From Sphingomonas hominis (GTDB lineage Bacteria; Pseudomonadota; Alphaproteobacteria; Sphingomonadales; Sphingomonadaceae): a stretch of DNA of 64,000 nt. The notes beneath the pieces are model-generated. The model was not told where the DNA came from. It did no database searches and worked only from the letters and a program-made list of their open reading frames with translations. The position numbers and the translations under genes were made by a program. Below, piece by piece: positions 18,141 through 26,911 of the stretch. The DNA lies in NCBI RefSeq assembly GCF_013328205.1, contig NZ_JABULH010000001.1, forward strand, positions 511,610 through 575,609, given 5' to 3'. Every line of letters starts with the position of its first letter. Positions within the stretch are counted from its first letter, which is position 1.

Positions 18141-18410
18141 ATGAAGCTGATGATGTTGAGCTTGGCCGGCGTGGTGACGGCGAGCGCGATGACGCCGGTC
18201 GCGGCGGACGCGCAGCGCTGGCGCGACGAGCGCGGCTGGCATTCGGGTCGCTATTACCACGGTGGCCGTTATCACGCGCCGCCACGCCGTTTTCGCGGGC
18301 GCGGCTACGGTTATGACCGTCGCTGGCGCGGGCCGCGCTTCCGCACTGTCTGTCGCTATCGCCCGGCACGCTACGGCTCGGTCCGCCGCTGCTATCGCGT
18401 TCGTTACTGA
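18141..18410 (+). CDS. Small secreted Arg/Tyr-rich protein
   Basis: 89 residues. A signal peptide (MKLMMLSLAGVVTASAMTPVAADA) is followed by a very basic, Arg/Tyr/Gly-rich mature part with two Cys (CRYRPARYGSVRRC). AGGAG lies 8 bp before the ATG. No known family; similar in style to the next gene, 12 bp downstream. Probably periplasmic or envelope-associated. Confidence 0.65.
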   Translation: MKLMMLSLAGVVTASAMTPVAADAQRWRDERGWHSGRYYHGGRYHAPPRRFRGRGYGYDRRWRGPRFRTVCRYRPARYGSVRRCYRVRY

Positions 18411-18422
18411 GGAGAGCGTACA

Positions 18423-18653
18423 ATGAAGGCTCTGTTTTCCATGCTGGCGTTCGGCCTCCTGTCGATGACCGGCGTCGCGGCGACTGCTGCACCTGCCGCG
18501 GCGCAGGAGCGCGTCGTGGTGCGCGAGCGCACGGTGGTGCGTCACACCGGACCGCGCTACCGCGGGCGCTGGCACAACCGCCGCGTGTGCGAGAAACGCT
18601 GGCGTCATGGCCGCCGCGTCACCGTCTGCCGCACGGTGCGCTATCGCCGCTGA
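18423..18653 (+). CDS. Small secreted basic protein, paired with previous gene
   Basis: 76 residues. Signal peptide MKALFSMLAFGLLSMTGVAATAAPAAAQ, then an Arg-rich mature segment with two Cys (RVCEKRWRHGRRVTVCR). GAGGAG precedes the ATG. Same length range and composition as the gene before; likely a diverged tandem duplicate. Confidence 0.65.
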   Translation: MKALFSMLAFGLLSMTGVAATAAPAAAQERVVVRERTVVRHTGPRYRGRWHNRRVCEKRWRHGRRVTVCRTVRYRR

Positions 18654-18703
18654 GCCGGTGCTAATGGCTTGATCACACCGCCCGGCTCCGCCATAGGGCG
18701 CGC

Positions 18704-18792
18704 GGGAGTCGGGCGGACGTGGTCGTCGCCAACCTGGTCAGGTCCGGAAGGAAGCAGCCACAACGATTTCGCCGCGGGTCGTTCCGGCTCCC
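18704..18792 (+). ncRNA. ffs: Signal recognition particle RNA (small, 4.5S type)
   Basis: The conserved Ffh-binding core is present: AACCTGGTCAGGTCCGGAAG followed by GAAGCAGCCACAA (18731-18763), with the GGAA tetraloop. Flanking arms GGGAGTCGG (18704-18712) and CCGGCTCCC (18784-18792) pair to close the hairpin. Position directly upstream of dnaX is the classic one. Exact ends are estimates. Confidence 0.92.
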
Positions 18793-18851
18793 ACCGCGCA
18801 GTCACGAAGCGACAAGCGCGGCCGGCGGTGCACTGCACCGTCCGACGACGC

Positions 18852-18875
18852 GGCTTCGCCGCGGCGAGCCTTTTT
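18852..18875 (+). terminator. Probable terminator after SRP RNA
   Basis: GGCTTCGCC/GGCGAGCC forms a short hairpin with one bulge, followed directly by TTTTT at 18871-18875. It lies about 60 bp after the SRP RNA and 100 bp before dnaX. Confidence 0.5.
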
Positions 18876-18894
18876 CTCGATAGCACCGAAGAAG

Positions 18895-18925
18895 TGGGAT
18901 GCCGGATCAAGTCCGGGATGACGGT
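18895..18925. repeat. REP-like right arm, copy 2
   Basis: Single arm with GCCGGATCAAGTCCGGGATG, matching the right arm of the 14581 element; it lies in the leader region of dnaX. Confidence 0.6.
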
Positions 18926-18975
18926 CGGCTAATCGCTTCGACAAACGCGGCTTCGCCCCCTACATCGGGCAGGCA

Positions 18976-20610
18976 ATGTCCGACTCCTTCGACCTCGGCT
19001 CTCCACCCCAGCCCGCGGCACCGGCCAAGCCGGAGACGTACCGCGTGCTCGCGCGCAAGTACCGGCCGCAGACCTTCTCCGCGCTGATCGGGCAGGACGC
19101 GATGGTGACGACGCTCGCCAACGCGATCCGGCGCGGCCGGTTGGCGCACGCCTTCCTGCTGACGGGGGTTCGCGGGGTGGGGAAGACCTCCACCGCGCGA
19201 CTGATCGCGAAGGCGCTCAACTGCATCGGCCCGGACGGGCAGGGCGGGCCGACGATCGATCCGTGCGGGGTGTGCGAGCCGTGCCGCGCGATCGCGGAAG
19301 GGCGCCACATCGACGTGATCGAGATGGACGCGGCGAGCCATACCGGCATTGATGACGTACGCGAGATCATCGAGGCGTCGCGCTACGCCGCGGTGTCGGC
19401 CAGGTTCAAAATCTACATCGTGGACGAGGTCCACATGCTGTCGAAAGCGGCGTTCAACGGGTTGCTCAAGACACTGGAGGAGCCGCCCGCGCACGTGAAG
19501 TTCCTGTTCGCCACCACCGAGGTGAACAAGGTTCCGATCACGGTGCTGTCGCGCTGCCAGCGGTTCGACCTGCGGCGCATTCCGGCGGAGAAGCTGGCGG
19601 ATCATTTCGCGCGCGTGTCGGAGGCCGAGGGTGTCGAGGCGGAGGCGGAGGCGCTGGCGCTGATCGCACGCGCGGCGGAAGGATCGGCGCGTGACGGTTT
19701 GTCGATCCTCGATCAGGCGATCGCGCACGCCGACCTGGAGGGTGGGGGCGTGCGCGCCGATGCGGTGCGCGAGATGCTGGGGCTGTCGGACCGCGGCGCG
19801 GTGCGCGACCTGCTCGCATTGCTGCTTCAGGGAAACGCGCCCGACGCGCTCGCCGCGCTCAGGCGGCAATATACGCTGGGCGTCGATCCGCAGACGGTGA
19901 TGCGCGGGCTGCTGGAAGCGGTGCACGGCGTCACGCTGATCAAGGTCGGCGCGGCCGAAGACCCGGCGCAGCCGGTCGAGGAGCGCGCCGCTTACCGCGA
20001 GTGGGCGGGGGGCATGTCGTTCCCGGTGCTGCACCGGCTGTGGCAGTTGCTGCTCAAGGGCTATGAGGAGGTGAGCGGCGCGTCGCTACCGATCGAGACG
20101 GCGGAGATGGCGCTGCTGCGCGTGATCCACGCATCGAGCCTGCCCGATCCGGGCGAGCTAGCGCGGCGCGGTCCGCCCGCCGTCGCGGCGGCGCCGCCGG
20201 CGGCCGCACCCGCTGCTGCGCCGACGCCGGCCGATCGGATCCCCCGCGAGTTCGCGGGTGCGCTCGACGCGTTGGAAGCAGCCGGGCAGATCGCACTGGT
20301 CGCAAGGTTGCGCCACGCCGCGCGGCTGGTCCGCTACGCCCCGCCCGAGATCGAGTTCAGCAACAGCCGGCCCTTGCCGGCGGACATGCTGGTCGAGCTC
20401 GCCGCCGCGTTGAAGGACGCGACCGGGCGCGTGTGGAAGATCGCGCTGGTCGACGCACCGGGCGAGCGATCGGTGCGCGAGGCGGAACTCGACGCGGTGC
20501 AGGCGCGTCACGAAGCCGTGGCGCAATCGCCGGCGGTGCTGGCCGCGCTTCATGCCTTTCCCGGGGCGGAACTCATCGATCCGCCCGCAGCCAAACGGAG
20601 TCTCTCGTGA
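18976..20610 (+). CDS. dnaX: DNA polymerase III subunit gamma/tau
   Basis: 544 residues. Motifs: KYRPQTFSALIGQD, P-loop GVRGVGKTSTAR, the four-Cys zinc region (CIGPDG...CGVCEPC), Walker B IYIVDEVHML and sensor SRCQRFDLRR. Clamp-loader ATPase of the replicative polymerase. A Pro/Ala-rich linker (about residues 395-415) precedes the tau-specific C-terminal domain. Overlaps ybaB by 4 bp. SRP RNA upstream and ybaB downstream are the usual neighbours. Confidence 0.95.
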   Translation: MSDSFDLGSPPQPAAPAKPETYRVLARKYRPQTFSALIGQDAMVTTLANAIRRGRLAHAFLLTGVRGVGKTSTARLIAKALNCIGPDGQGGPTIDPCGVCEPCRAIAEGRHIDVIEMDAASHTGIDDVREIIEASRYAAVSARFKIYIVDEVHMLSKAAFNGLLKTLEEPPAHVKFLFATTEVNKVPITVLSRCQRFDLRRIPAEKLADHFARVSEAEGVEAEAEALALIARAAEGSARDGLSILDQAIAHADLEGGGVRADAVREMLGLSDRGAVRDLLALLLQGNAPDALAALRRQYTLGVDPQTVMRGLLEAVHGVTLIKVGAAEDPAQPVEERAAYREWAGGMSFPVLHRLWQLLLKGYEEVSGASLPIETAEMALLRVIHASSLPDPGELARRGPPAVAAAPPAAAPAAAPTPADRIPREFAGALDALEAAGQIALVARLRHAARLVRYAPPEIEFSNSRPLPADMLVELAAALKDATGRVWKIALVDAPGERSVREAELDAVQARHEAVAQSPAVLAALHAFPGAELIDPPAAKRSLS

Positions 20611-20930
20611 AGGATTTGAACGACATTCTGGCCATGGCGCAGAACGTCCAGGCCGAGTTGCAGAAGGCGCAGGACGGGCTCGACACGATCGAGGTCGACG
20701 GCGCGGCGGGCGGCGGGCTCGTGAAGGTCAAGGCGTCGGCCAAGGGGCGGATCATCGCGGTGTCGATCGACGAGTCGCTGCTCCAGCCGAGCGAGAAGCA
20801 GATGGTCGAGGATCTGGTCGCCGCCGCGCTCAACGACGCGCGCGCGAAGGCCGATGCGGCATCCTCGACCGAGATGTCGAAGATGACCAGCGGGCTGCAA
20901 TTGCCGCCGGGGTTCAAGCTGCCGTTCTGA
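20607..20930 (+). CDS. ybaB: YbaB/EbfC nucleoid-associated protein
   Basis: 107 residues from GTG at 20607, overlapping the dnaX stop. Contains MAQNVQAELQKAQ, VKVKASAKGRIIAVSIDESLL and LEDLVAAALNDA-like residues (VEDLVAAALNDARAKA), the YbaB dimer fold. Small DNA-binding protein usually found between dnaX and recR. recR does not follow here. Confidence 0.92.
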   Translation: MKDLNDILAMAQNVQAELQKAQDGLDTIEVDGAAGGGLVKVKASAKGRIIAVSIDESLLQPSEKQMVEDLVAAALNDARAKADAASSTEMSKMTSGLQLPPGFKLPF

Positions 20931-20948
20931 TCGACGGATCGAGATTGC

Positions 20949-20986
20949 CGAACGGCGGGGGTGCGGCGGCGTACCTCCGCCGTTCG
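20949..20986. terminator. Inverted repeat after ybaB
   Basis: CGAACGGCGG at 20949-20958 and CCGCCGTTCG at 20977-20986 form a 10-bp stem with an 18-base loop. It starts 19 bp after the ybaB stop. No T-run; possible transcript end or stability hairpin. Confidence 0.4.
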
Positions 20987-21078
20987 CATGTCGGGCAAAC
21001 GCCCGCGCCGATGCTCGTGACGGGGGTGGAACAAGTCGCGGCAACTCCGGTTCTGGTGTTCAGAAACAGGAGGATTGC

Positions 21079-21312
21079 ATGGCAGAGGATCGTATCACGC
21101 AGACCCCGCACACGACGGTGATCGAACGCCGCGGGTCGAGTGGCGGATTGTTGATCGGTATTGCGGTGCTGGTGGCGGTGTGCGTTGCGGCCTATTTCAT
21201 GTTCGTCGGAAGCAGCAGCGAAGTGTCCAAGAACAACGCGATCAGTTCGGCGGCGAAGAGCGTCGAGTCGACTGCGGACAAGGCAGGCGCGGCGATCGAC
21301 AAGAATAGTTGA
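21079..21312 (+). CDS. Small single-span membrane protein
   Basis: 77 residues. The cytoplasmic side starts MAEDRITQTPHTTVIERRGSS, then one hydrophobic helix (GGLLIGIAVLVAVCVAAYFMFV), then a polar helical tail (SSAAKSVESTADKAGAAID). CAGGAGG precedes the ATG with good spacing. Family not recognised. Confidence 0.6.
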   Translation: MAEDRITQTPHTTVIERRGSSGGLLIGIAVLVAVCVAAYFMFVGSSSEVSKNNAISSAAKSVESTADKAGAAIDKNS

Positions 21313-21410
21313 TGGCGGGGCGGAGAGCGGTGTTCGCCTAACCTTCATTGGTGCCGCTCGTCTGGTGCTCTTTACTCAATCGAGCGTTCCACTACGCTGA
21401 TTGGGCGTGG

Positions 21411-21448
21411 GAAGAAGCCGGATCCCGGATCAAGTCCGGTATGACAAT
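21411..21448. repeat. REP-like right arm, copy 3
   Basis: GCCGGATCCCGGATCAAGTC then CGGTATGACA; single arm between the small membrane gene and mtgA. Confidence 0.6.
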
Positions 21449-21470
21449 GGGGAACGGTGGGCCTGATCGC

Positions 21471-22145
21471 TCAGCGTAGGCAGGCGTCGAGGCCTTGGCG
21501 ACGGACGACGCCGATGCGGGCGGCGATCGCGTTACCGTGGCGACGCACGAAGCCGCGCGGATCGATCGCGGCACGCTTCTTCGGCAGCGGCAGCACGGCG
21601 GCGATGCGGCCGGCCTCGGTCGCACTCAAGCGCGCGGCGGGGTGGTTGAAGTAGCGGATCGCCGCTGCCTGCGCCCCGTAAGTGCCGATGCCGGTCTCGG
21701 CGAGGTTGAGGTAGACCTCCATGATGCGGCGCTTGCCCCAGATCAGCTCTATCAGCGCGGTGAACCATGCCTCAAGCGCCTTTCGGACGTAGCCGCCGCC
21801 TTGCCACAGGAAGGCGTTCTTGGCGGTCTGCTGGCTGATGGTCGAGCCACCGCGTATGCGGCCACCCTGTGCGTTGCGCATCGCGGCCCCTGCCATCGCC
21901 TGCCAGTCGAAGCCGTGATGGAGGCAGAAGCGCGCGTCCTCACCCGCGATCGCGGCGCGCGCCATGTCAGGGTCGATGTCGGCGAGCGGCGTCCAATCCT
22001 TGGTGATCGAGCGGCCCTGCATCAGGTCGCCCGCCATCGTCAGCGTGAACGGCGGCGGCACCAGCGCGTAGGCGCCGACCCACAACACCGACAGGACGAC
22101 GAACCATAGAACGGCCTTGAGCAGGATACGTAGCGCGAGGATCAT
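21471..22145 (-). CDS. mtgA: Monofunctional peptidoglycan transglycosylase
   Basis: 224 residues. N-terminal membrane anchor (ILLKAVLWFVVLSVLWVGAY). GT51 motifs: catalytic Glu in AGEDARFCLHHGFD, RGGSTISQQTAKNAFLW, and ALIELIWGKRRIMEVYLN. It polymerises lipid II glycan strands without a transpeptidase domain. The size is the usual one for MtgA. Confidence 0.92.
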   Translation of the reverse strand: MILALRILLKAVLWFVVLSVLWVGAYALVPPPFTLTMAGDLMQGRSITKDWTPLADIDPDMARAAIAGEDARFCLHHGFDWQAMAGAAMRNAQGGRIRGGSTISQQTAKNAFLWQGGGYVRKALEAWFTALIELIWGKRRIMEVYLNLAETGIGTYGAQAAAIRYFNHPAARLSATEAGRIAAVLPLPKKRAAIDPRGFVRRHGNAIAARIGVVRRQGLDACLR

Positions 22146-22281
22146 GGTGCGCGCGGGTCTACGCGGTCGCGCTGCGGGGGTGAAGGACGATCTTGGGTGA
22201 GGGGGCGTGGTCGGTGCTTGTTGGGTGATCGAGTTCTCTGACTGTCGGCTCGGCAGCGCCGACTTTCAGCAGTCGCCTACC

Positions 22282-22368
22282 TGTCATACCGGACTTGATC
22301 TGGGCTCCCGTTGCGTTCTCCTCCCCGGCCCAAGAAGCGGGACCCCGGATCAAGTCCGGAGTGACGAG
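22282..22368. repeat. REP-like palindrome, copy 4 (two-armed)
   Basis: Left arm ACCGGACTTGATCTGGGCTC and right arm AAGCGGGACCCCGGATCAAG separated by a ~25-bp centre, in the 267-bp gap between mtgA and the flavoprotein. Substitutions in the two arms partly compensate. Confidence 0.65.
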
Positions 22369-22412
22369 AGGATGTATGTCAGTGGTTACTGGGAAGGTGT
22401 TAGTCCTTCGGA

Positions 22413-23648
22413 TCAGGTTCCGACCGACGTGAGGTGCACGAGCGCGCGGCGTGCGTCGTCGGCGGCGGCGAGGTCGGTGTCGCGTGCGCCGTGTGCGGTG
22501 GAGAAGTCGTGGGGCGAGCAGGCCTCGCCCGCGAAGAAGATGCGGTTGTCGACCGATTGCGCGAGCACCGCGCGCTGATCGGCGTGGCCGACGCGCGCGT
22601 GCGAGTAGCTGCCCTCGATCCACGGCTCGTGGCGCCAGCGGGTGGCGGTGATCGGCGTCAGCCGTGTGCGCCACTCGCTGCCGAGCAGCGCGACGAGCTC
22701 GTCAATCGCGAAGGCGGTGGCGTCGCCATCCTCGAGTTGGTCGGCGCAGTCGCCGCCGAAGAAGCTCTCGATCACCGGCCAGCCGAACGGCGATAGGCGG
22801 TGGCTGGCGGTGCAGGCGCGGTGCGGATGGCCGATCAGATGCGCGTCGTGCGGCCAGTCGGGGGCGTCGACCTCGAGGAACGCCTTGTCAGCGATGCCGA
22901 GCGGCAGCGCGGCGGCGGCGGCGTGCTTGTCGGGCAGCGCGGGAGAGAAGCGCAGTCGCTCGTCGGCGAGAACGGGCGTGGGGACCGCGACGATGACGGC
23001 GCGGGCGGTGATCGTGCCCGCGGTGGTGGTGACGCGCAGGTTCGCACCGCCGTGATCGATGTGGGTGGCGGCGGTGTTGAGCCGGATCGGCACGTCGGCG
23101 ACATGCTGCGCGACCAGCGTGCCGTAACCCTCGCGCAGCGCCCAATTGTCGTCGGTCGCGGCATCCTCGTAGGCGAGCCAGTCGTGGAGCGACACGTCGG
23201 ACAGATTGGCGCCGTTGATATAGCCCGACAGCGCGTCGAGCATCGGACGCCAGCGCTCGTCGGGCGCGACGAAGGCGGAGAGCGGCTGGTCGGGGCCGTT
23301 GGCGGCGGCACGCGCGCGTTCCTCCCATGCGTCCCACGCCCGACCGAATGCGACTTGCTCGTCGGGCGAAAAGCCTAGGTCACGCCACTGCTCGCCCCAG
23401 TTGGCGGTATCGGTGGCGATGGTGAAGCCGGCAGTGCGGGCGACCTCGGTCCAACTGTTGCGACGCGCGGAGTGGAGCCAGCCGCAGCCGAGATCGAGCG
23501 CGGCTCCTGCATGGTGGATCGTGCGCGCACGGCCGCCGACGCGGTCGCGTGCCTCGATCAGCAGCGTGTCGACGCCCGCGTCGTGGAGGTGACGGGCGGC
23601 GGCGATGCCGGCGGCACCCGCGCCGATGACGAGGACGTCGGGGTTCAT
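22413..23648 (-). CDS. FAD-dependent amine oxidase-like protein
   Basis: 411 residues from the ATG at 23648. FAD-binding GxGxxG in VLVIGAGAAGIAAARHL and the second FAD motif EARDRVGGRARTIHH near residues 35-50. The C-terminal FAD motif FFAGEACSPHDFSTAHGA is typical of amine oxidase/monoamine-oxidase-like flavoproteins. Substrate unknown. The start overlaps the stop of the upstream membrane-protein gene (ATGA), so the two are coupled. Confidence 0.8.
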   Translation of the reverse strand: MNPDVLVIGAGAAGIAAARHLHDAGVDTLLIEARDRVGGRARTIHHAGAALDLGCGWLHSARRNSWTEVARTAGFTIATDTANWGEQWRDLGFSPDEQVAFGRAWDAWEERARAAANGPDQPLSAFVAPDERWRPMLDALSGYINGANLSDVSLHDWLAYEDAATDDNWALREGYGTLVAQHVADVPIRLNTAATHIDHGGANLRVTTTAGTITARAVIVAVPTPVLADERLRFSPALPDKHAAAAALPLGIADKAFLEVDAPDWPHDAHLIGHPHRACTASHRLSPFGWPVIESFFGGDCADQLEDGDATAFAIDELVALLGSEWRTRLTPITATRWRHEPWIEGSYSHARVGHADQRAVLAQSVDNRIFFAGEACSPHDFSTAHGARDTDLAAADDARRALVHLTSVGT

Positions 23649-24418
23649 CGCGCTGCCGGCACTGCATCGGGTTTGGGGAGCAGCGACACGCCCTTGCTCG
23701 CCGCCGCGTCGCGCGCGGGCATGTATTTGGCGGCGGTCATCGTCAGTGCGAGGAACGCGACGGCGATCGCGTCGAGCGCGAGCATGATCCAGACCAGCGC
23801 GGGCGGGCGGCCGATCGCCCCGAGCCCGAGCGCGTAGTGGAGTGCCATCAGCGGCACCGTGCCGGCGAGCAGATAGCCGATCGCGCGCCAGAAGTGCCCG
23901 GTCATTACGCGGCACGAGCGCAGGGGTCCGATTGCGGCGTTGCCGAGCGGCCAGGCGACGAACCAGGCGGTCAGGTAGATGCCGAGGATCGTCTGCGCCA
24001 CCACGAGTGCGATAGCGGCAATGCCGGCGGCGCGGCCGTCGAGCCCGAGCGTGGGGCCGAGCGGCGGGCCGAACAGCATCAGATATTGCGCCGCGCCGAT
24101 GATCGCGAACTGAATCGCGAACAATCCCATCGCGCGCGTGTCCAACGCGAGCGTGCGGCGCAGGTCACCGTGGAAGGCGAGAAAGCGCGTGAACCAATAG
24201 CCGGGCAGGATGAGCGCCAGCGTCTTGGCGAAACCGAAGGCGAGGCGGGCGGGATCGTTGGCGGCGGCGCGCGCGGCGTCGCGGCTGAGGTACATGCCCG
24301 ATTGCACCTCGGCAACGTGCTGCGCGAACTCGACCAGCGCAGGCACCAGGAACAACAATGGCGCAGCCCGGGCAAATCGGGCCGCGCCATCGTACATCGC
24401 CTTGATCGAACCCCACAT
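23645..24418 (-). CDS. Multi-span membrane protein of unknown function
   Basis: 257 residues with about six hydrophobic segments (near 18-30, 65-80, 95-115, 133-155, 175-200, 210-230). No motif recognised. It is translated just ahead of the amine-oxidase-like flavoprotein with a 4-bp overlap, so the two probably work together. It might be a transporter or scaffold; that is a guess. Confidence 0.65.
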   Translation of the reverse strand: MWGSIKAMYDGAARFARAAPLLFLVPALVEFAQHVAEVQSGMYLSRDAARAAANDPARLAFGFAKTLALILPGYWFTRFLAFHGDLRRTLALDTRAMGLFAIQFAIIGAAQYLMLFGPPLGPTLGLDGRAAGIAAIALVVAQTILGIYLTAWFVAWPLGNAAIGPLRSCRVMTGHFWRAIGYLLAGTVPLMALHYALGLGAIGRPPALVWIMLALDAIAVAFLALTMTAAKYMPARDAAASKGVSLLPKPDAVPAAR

Positions 24419-24465
24419 CGCTTGTTCCCCCTATCGGGAGAGACAAGCGAGTGCGGTGCGATCCG

Positions 24466-25368
24466 TCAAGCGGTCAGCAGTCGCTTCTCACCCGCGATCC
24501 GCATCATCGCGCGTTGCAGCTTCTCGAAGGCGCGAACCTCGATCTGGCGCACACGCTCGCGGCTGACGCCGTAGACCTGAGAGAGTTCCTCCAGCGTCTT
24601 GGGATCGTCGGTCAGGCGGCGCTCGGTCAGGATGTGCTTCTCGCGGTCGTTCAGGTCCTCCATTGCGTTGACCAGCATGTCGTGGCGGACGTCCGCCTCC
24701 TGCTGATCGGCGACGACCTTGTCCTGCAAGGGCGCGTCGTCCTGCAACCAATCCTGCCACTGACCCTCGCCGTCCTCGCGCATCGAAACGTTGAGCGAGG
24801 TGTCGCCGCCCATTGCCATGCGGCGATTCATGCTGACGACGTCGGCCTCGGTCACACCCAGGTCGGTGGCGATCTTCTGCACGTTCTCCGGGCTGAGATC
24901 GCCGTCCTCGAACGCGTCGAGGCGAGCCTTCATGCGGCGCAGGTTGAAGAACAGCTTCTTCTGCGCCGCGGTGGTGCCCATCTTCACCAGGCTCCACGAG
25001 CGCAGGATATATTCCTGGATCGAGGCGCGAATCCACCACATCGCGTAAGTGGCGAGGCGGAAGCCGCGGTCAGGCTCGAACTTCTTCACGCCCTGCATCA
25101 GGCCGATATTGCCTTCCGAGATCAGCTCGGAGGTCGGCAGGCCGTAGCCGCGGTAACCCATCGCGATCTTCGCGACCAAGCGCAGGTGGCTGGTGACGAG
25201 CTGCGCCGCGGCGTCGGTATCGCCGTGCTCCTGAAACCGCTTGGCGAGCATGAACTCCTGCTCGGGCGCGAGGATCGGAAATTTCTTGATCTCGGACAGG
25301 TAGCGGTTGAGGCTCTGCTCGCCGCCGAGCGCCGGGATCGTCGCCGGGACGTTGCTGCCTTTTGCCAT
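24466..25368 (-). CDS. rpoH: RNA polymerase heat-shock sigma factor RpoH (sigma-32)
   Basis: 300 residues. Region 2 shows the core-binding and -10 contact segments (AYAMWWIRASIQEYIL), and the RpoH box QKKLFFNLRRMKARL is visible near residues 130-145. The C-terminal region 4.2 HTH is TLEELSQVYGVSRERVRQIEVRAFEKL. It directs heat-shock transcription. 75 bp downstream of the RluD-type gene on the same strand. Confidence 0.93.
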   Translation of the reverse strand: MAKGSNVPATIPALGGEQSLNRYLSEIKKFPILAPEQEFMLAKRFQEHGDTDAAAQLVTSHLRLVAKIAMGYRGYGLPTSELISEGNIGLMQGVKKFEPDRGFRLATYAMWWIRASIQEYILRSWSLVKMGTTAAQKKLFFNLRRMKARLDAFEDGDLSPENVQKIATDLGVTEADVVSMNRRMAMGGDTSLNVSMREDGEGQWQDWLQDDAPLQDKVVADQQEADVRHDMLVNAMEDLNDREKHILTERRLTDDPKTLEELSQVYGVSRERVRQIEVRAFEKLQRAMMRIAGEKRLLTA

Positions 25369-25443
25369 GATCCTTACGTCTCCCTTTCTAGCGGAGAACG
25401 CGTCGACGCTGTCCCATTGCGGTGCAGCACGCGTGGTCCGAAG

Positions 25444-26403
25444 CTATACGTCAAGCCGCCTGAACAGTTCCTGCATGTCGGCGGGCATCGGACTGTCAAA
25501 CGCCACCGTGGCGGTTGAAATCGGGTGAACGAACCCCAGCCGGGTCGCGTGCAGCGCCTGTCGACGGAAACTTAGGTCGTCCAAGACGACCTTGTGAACT
25601 TGTTTTGTTCTACCATAAACCGGGTCGCCGAGCAAGGAATGGCCGAGCGACGCCATGTGGACGCGGACCTGATGCGTGCGGCCCGTTTCCAAACGGCACT
25701 CGACCATTGCCGCATCGCGCAAATGGTGCAGCGTGCGGTAGTGCGTGACCGCACGCTTGGCGCCCGAATAGGTAGAGGCGACGATCGCGACCTTTTTGCG
25801 GTTCTGCGGGCTGCGCGCGAGCGGAGCGTCGACGCTGCCGGCGGGCGGCATCGGACGACCGCCAACGATCGCGCGGTAGCGGCGGTCGATCGAGTGCGCG
25901 GCGAACTGCTTCGCCAACCCCTCGTGCGCGCGATCGGTCTTGGCCGCGACCATCAGCCCCGAGGTGTCCTTGTCGATGCGGTGGACGATGCCGGGGCGCG
26001 CGACGCCGCCGATCCCCGACAGGCTGCCGCCGCAATGGTGGAGCAATGCGTTGACGAGCGTGCCGTCGAGGTTGCCCGCGGCGGGGTGGACGACGAGGCC
26101 GGCTGGCTTGTCGATCACGATCAGATGCTCGTCCTCGTAGGCGACGACGAGCGGTATGTCCTGCGCTTCGTTGTGCGCAGGTGCAGGGGCGGGGACCGCG
26201 ACGTTGAAGCGTTCGCCACCGCGCGACTTGCGCGCGGGATCGCGCACCAGCGCATCGCCTTGCGAGACCTGGCCGGCGTTGATCAGCACCTTTAACCGCT
26301 CACGCGACAAGGTCGGCACCGCGTCGGCCAGCGCACGGTCGAGCCGCCAGCCGTCAGCCGCGGGCGCGATCGTCGCTTCGATGATGGAAACCCCCCGGTC
26401 CAT
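25444..26403 (-). CDS. RluA/RluD-family pseudouridine synthase
   Basis: 319 residues. N-terminal S4 domain (WRLDRALADAVPTLSRERLKVLI) and the catalytic domain with Asp in GIVHRIDKDTSGLMV. Length and S4 domain fit RluD, which modifies 23S rRNA helix 69; RluC cannot be excluded. It is divergent from the MPN protease with only 12 bp between the starts. Confidence 0.88.
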   Translation of the reverse strand: MDRGVSIIEATIAPAADGWRLDRALADAVPTLSRERLKVLINAGQVSQGDALVRDPARKSRGGERFNVAVPAPAPAHNEAQDIPLVVAYEDEHLIVIDKPAGLVVHPAAGNLDGTLVNALLHHCGGSLSGIGGVARPGIVHRIDKDTSGLMVAAKTDRAHEGLAKQFAAHSIDRRYRAIVGGRPMPPAGSVDAPLARSPQNRKKVAIVASTYSGAKRAVTHYRTLHHLRDAAMVECRLETGRTHQVRVHMASLGHSLLGDPVYGRTKQVHKVVLDDLSFRRQALHATRLGFVHPISTATVAFDSPMPADMQELFRRLDV

Positions 26404-26415
26404 GCGGCATCCTAC

Positions 26416-26829
26416 ATGGCGATGAAGGTGGAAATTTCAATTACGGATCGGCAACGAATTCTCGATCACGCTGCGTCGTCGCGCGACGAAGTGTGCGGAT
26501 TGCTGCTGGGGGACGTGGGGCGGATCGCGCGCGTGCGGCCGTGCGCGAACGTGAGCGATATCCCGGCGCGTCGCTTCGAGCTCGATCCCGCGGCTTTGAT
26601 CGCGGCGTGGCGGGAGGGGCGCGCTGGCGGGCCGCGCGTGATCGGACATTACCACTCGCATCCGACGGGCGACGCGCGACCTTCCGCGACCGACGCGGCG
26701 GAGGCGGCGGCGGACGGCGCGATCTGGGTCATCGCCGCAGCGGGGCAGGTTATGGCGTGGCGAGCGGTGGCGGCCGGCGCGGTGCACGGCCGGTTCGATC
26801 CCGTCGCGCTGAGCGTGGTGGCGGGGTGA
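26416..26829 (+). CDS. MPN/JAMM (Mov34) metalloprotease-like protein
   Basis: 137 residues. The JAMM zinc motif is complete: an upstream Glu (in DEVCGLLLG) and HYHSHPTGDARPSATD (HxH...S/T...D). Bacterial members cleave isopeptide-like or C-terminal bonds, some in Ub-like or cofactor pathways. No obvious ribosome-binding site at either ATG (26416 or 26422); it may be leaderless. Next gene is chpT, 82 bp downstream. Confidence 0.8.
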   Translation: MAMKVEISITDRQRILDHAASSRDEVCGLLLGDVGRIARVRPCANVSDIPARRFELDPAALIAAWREGRAGGPRVIGHYHSHPTGDARPSATDAAEAAADGAIWVIAAAGQVMAWRAVAAGAVHGRFDPVALSVVAG

Positions 26830-26911
26830 GCCGGCGTTAACCCTGCTTGCGCGTGCGCGGTGCAGCGGCCACAACGCCGCTACCCGTTTTTCCCGCGTCC
26901 AAGGATCGTTC

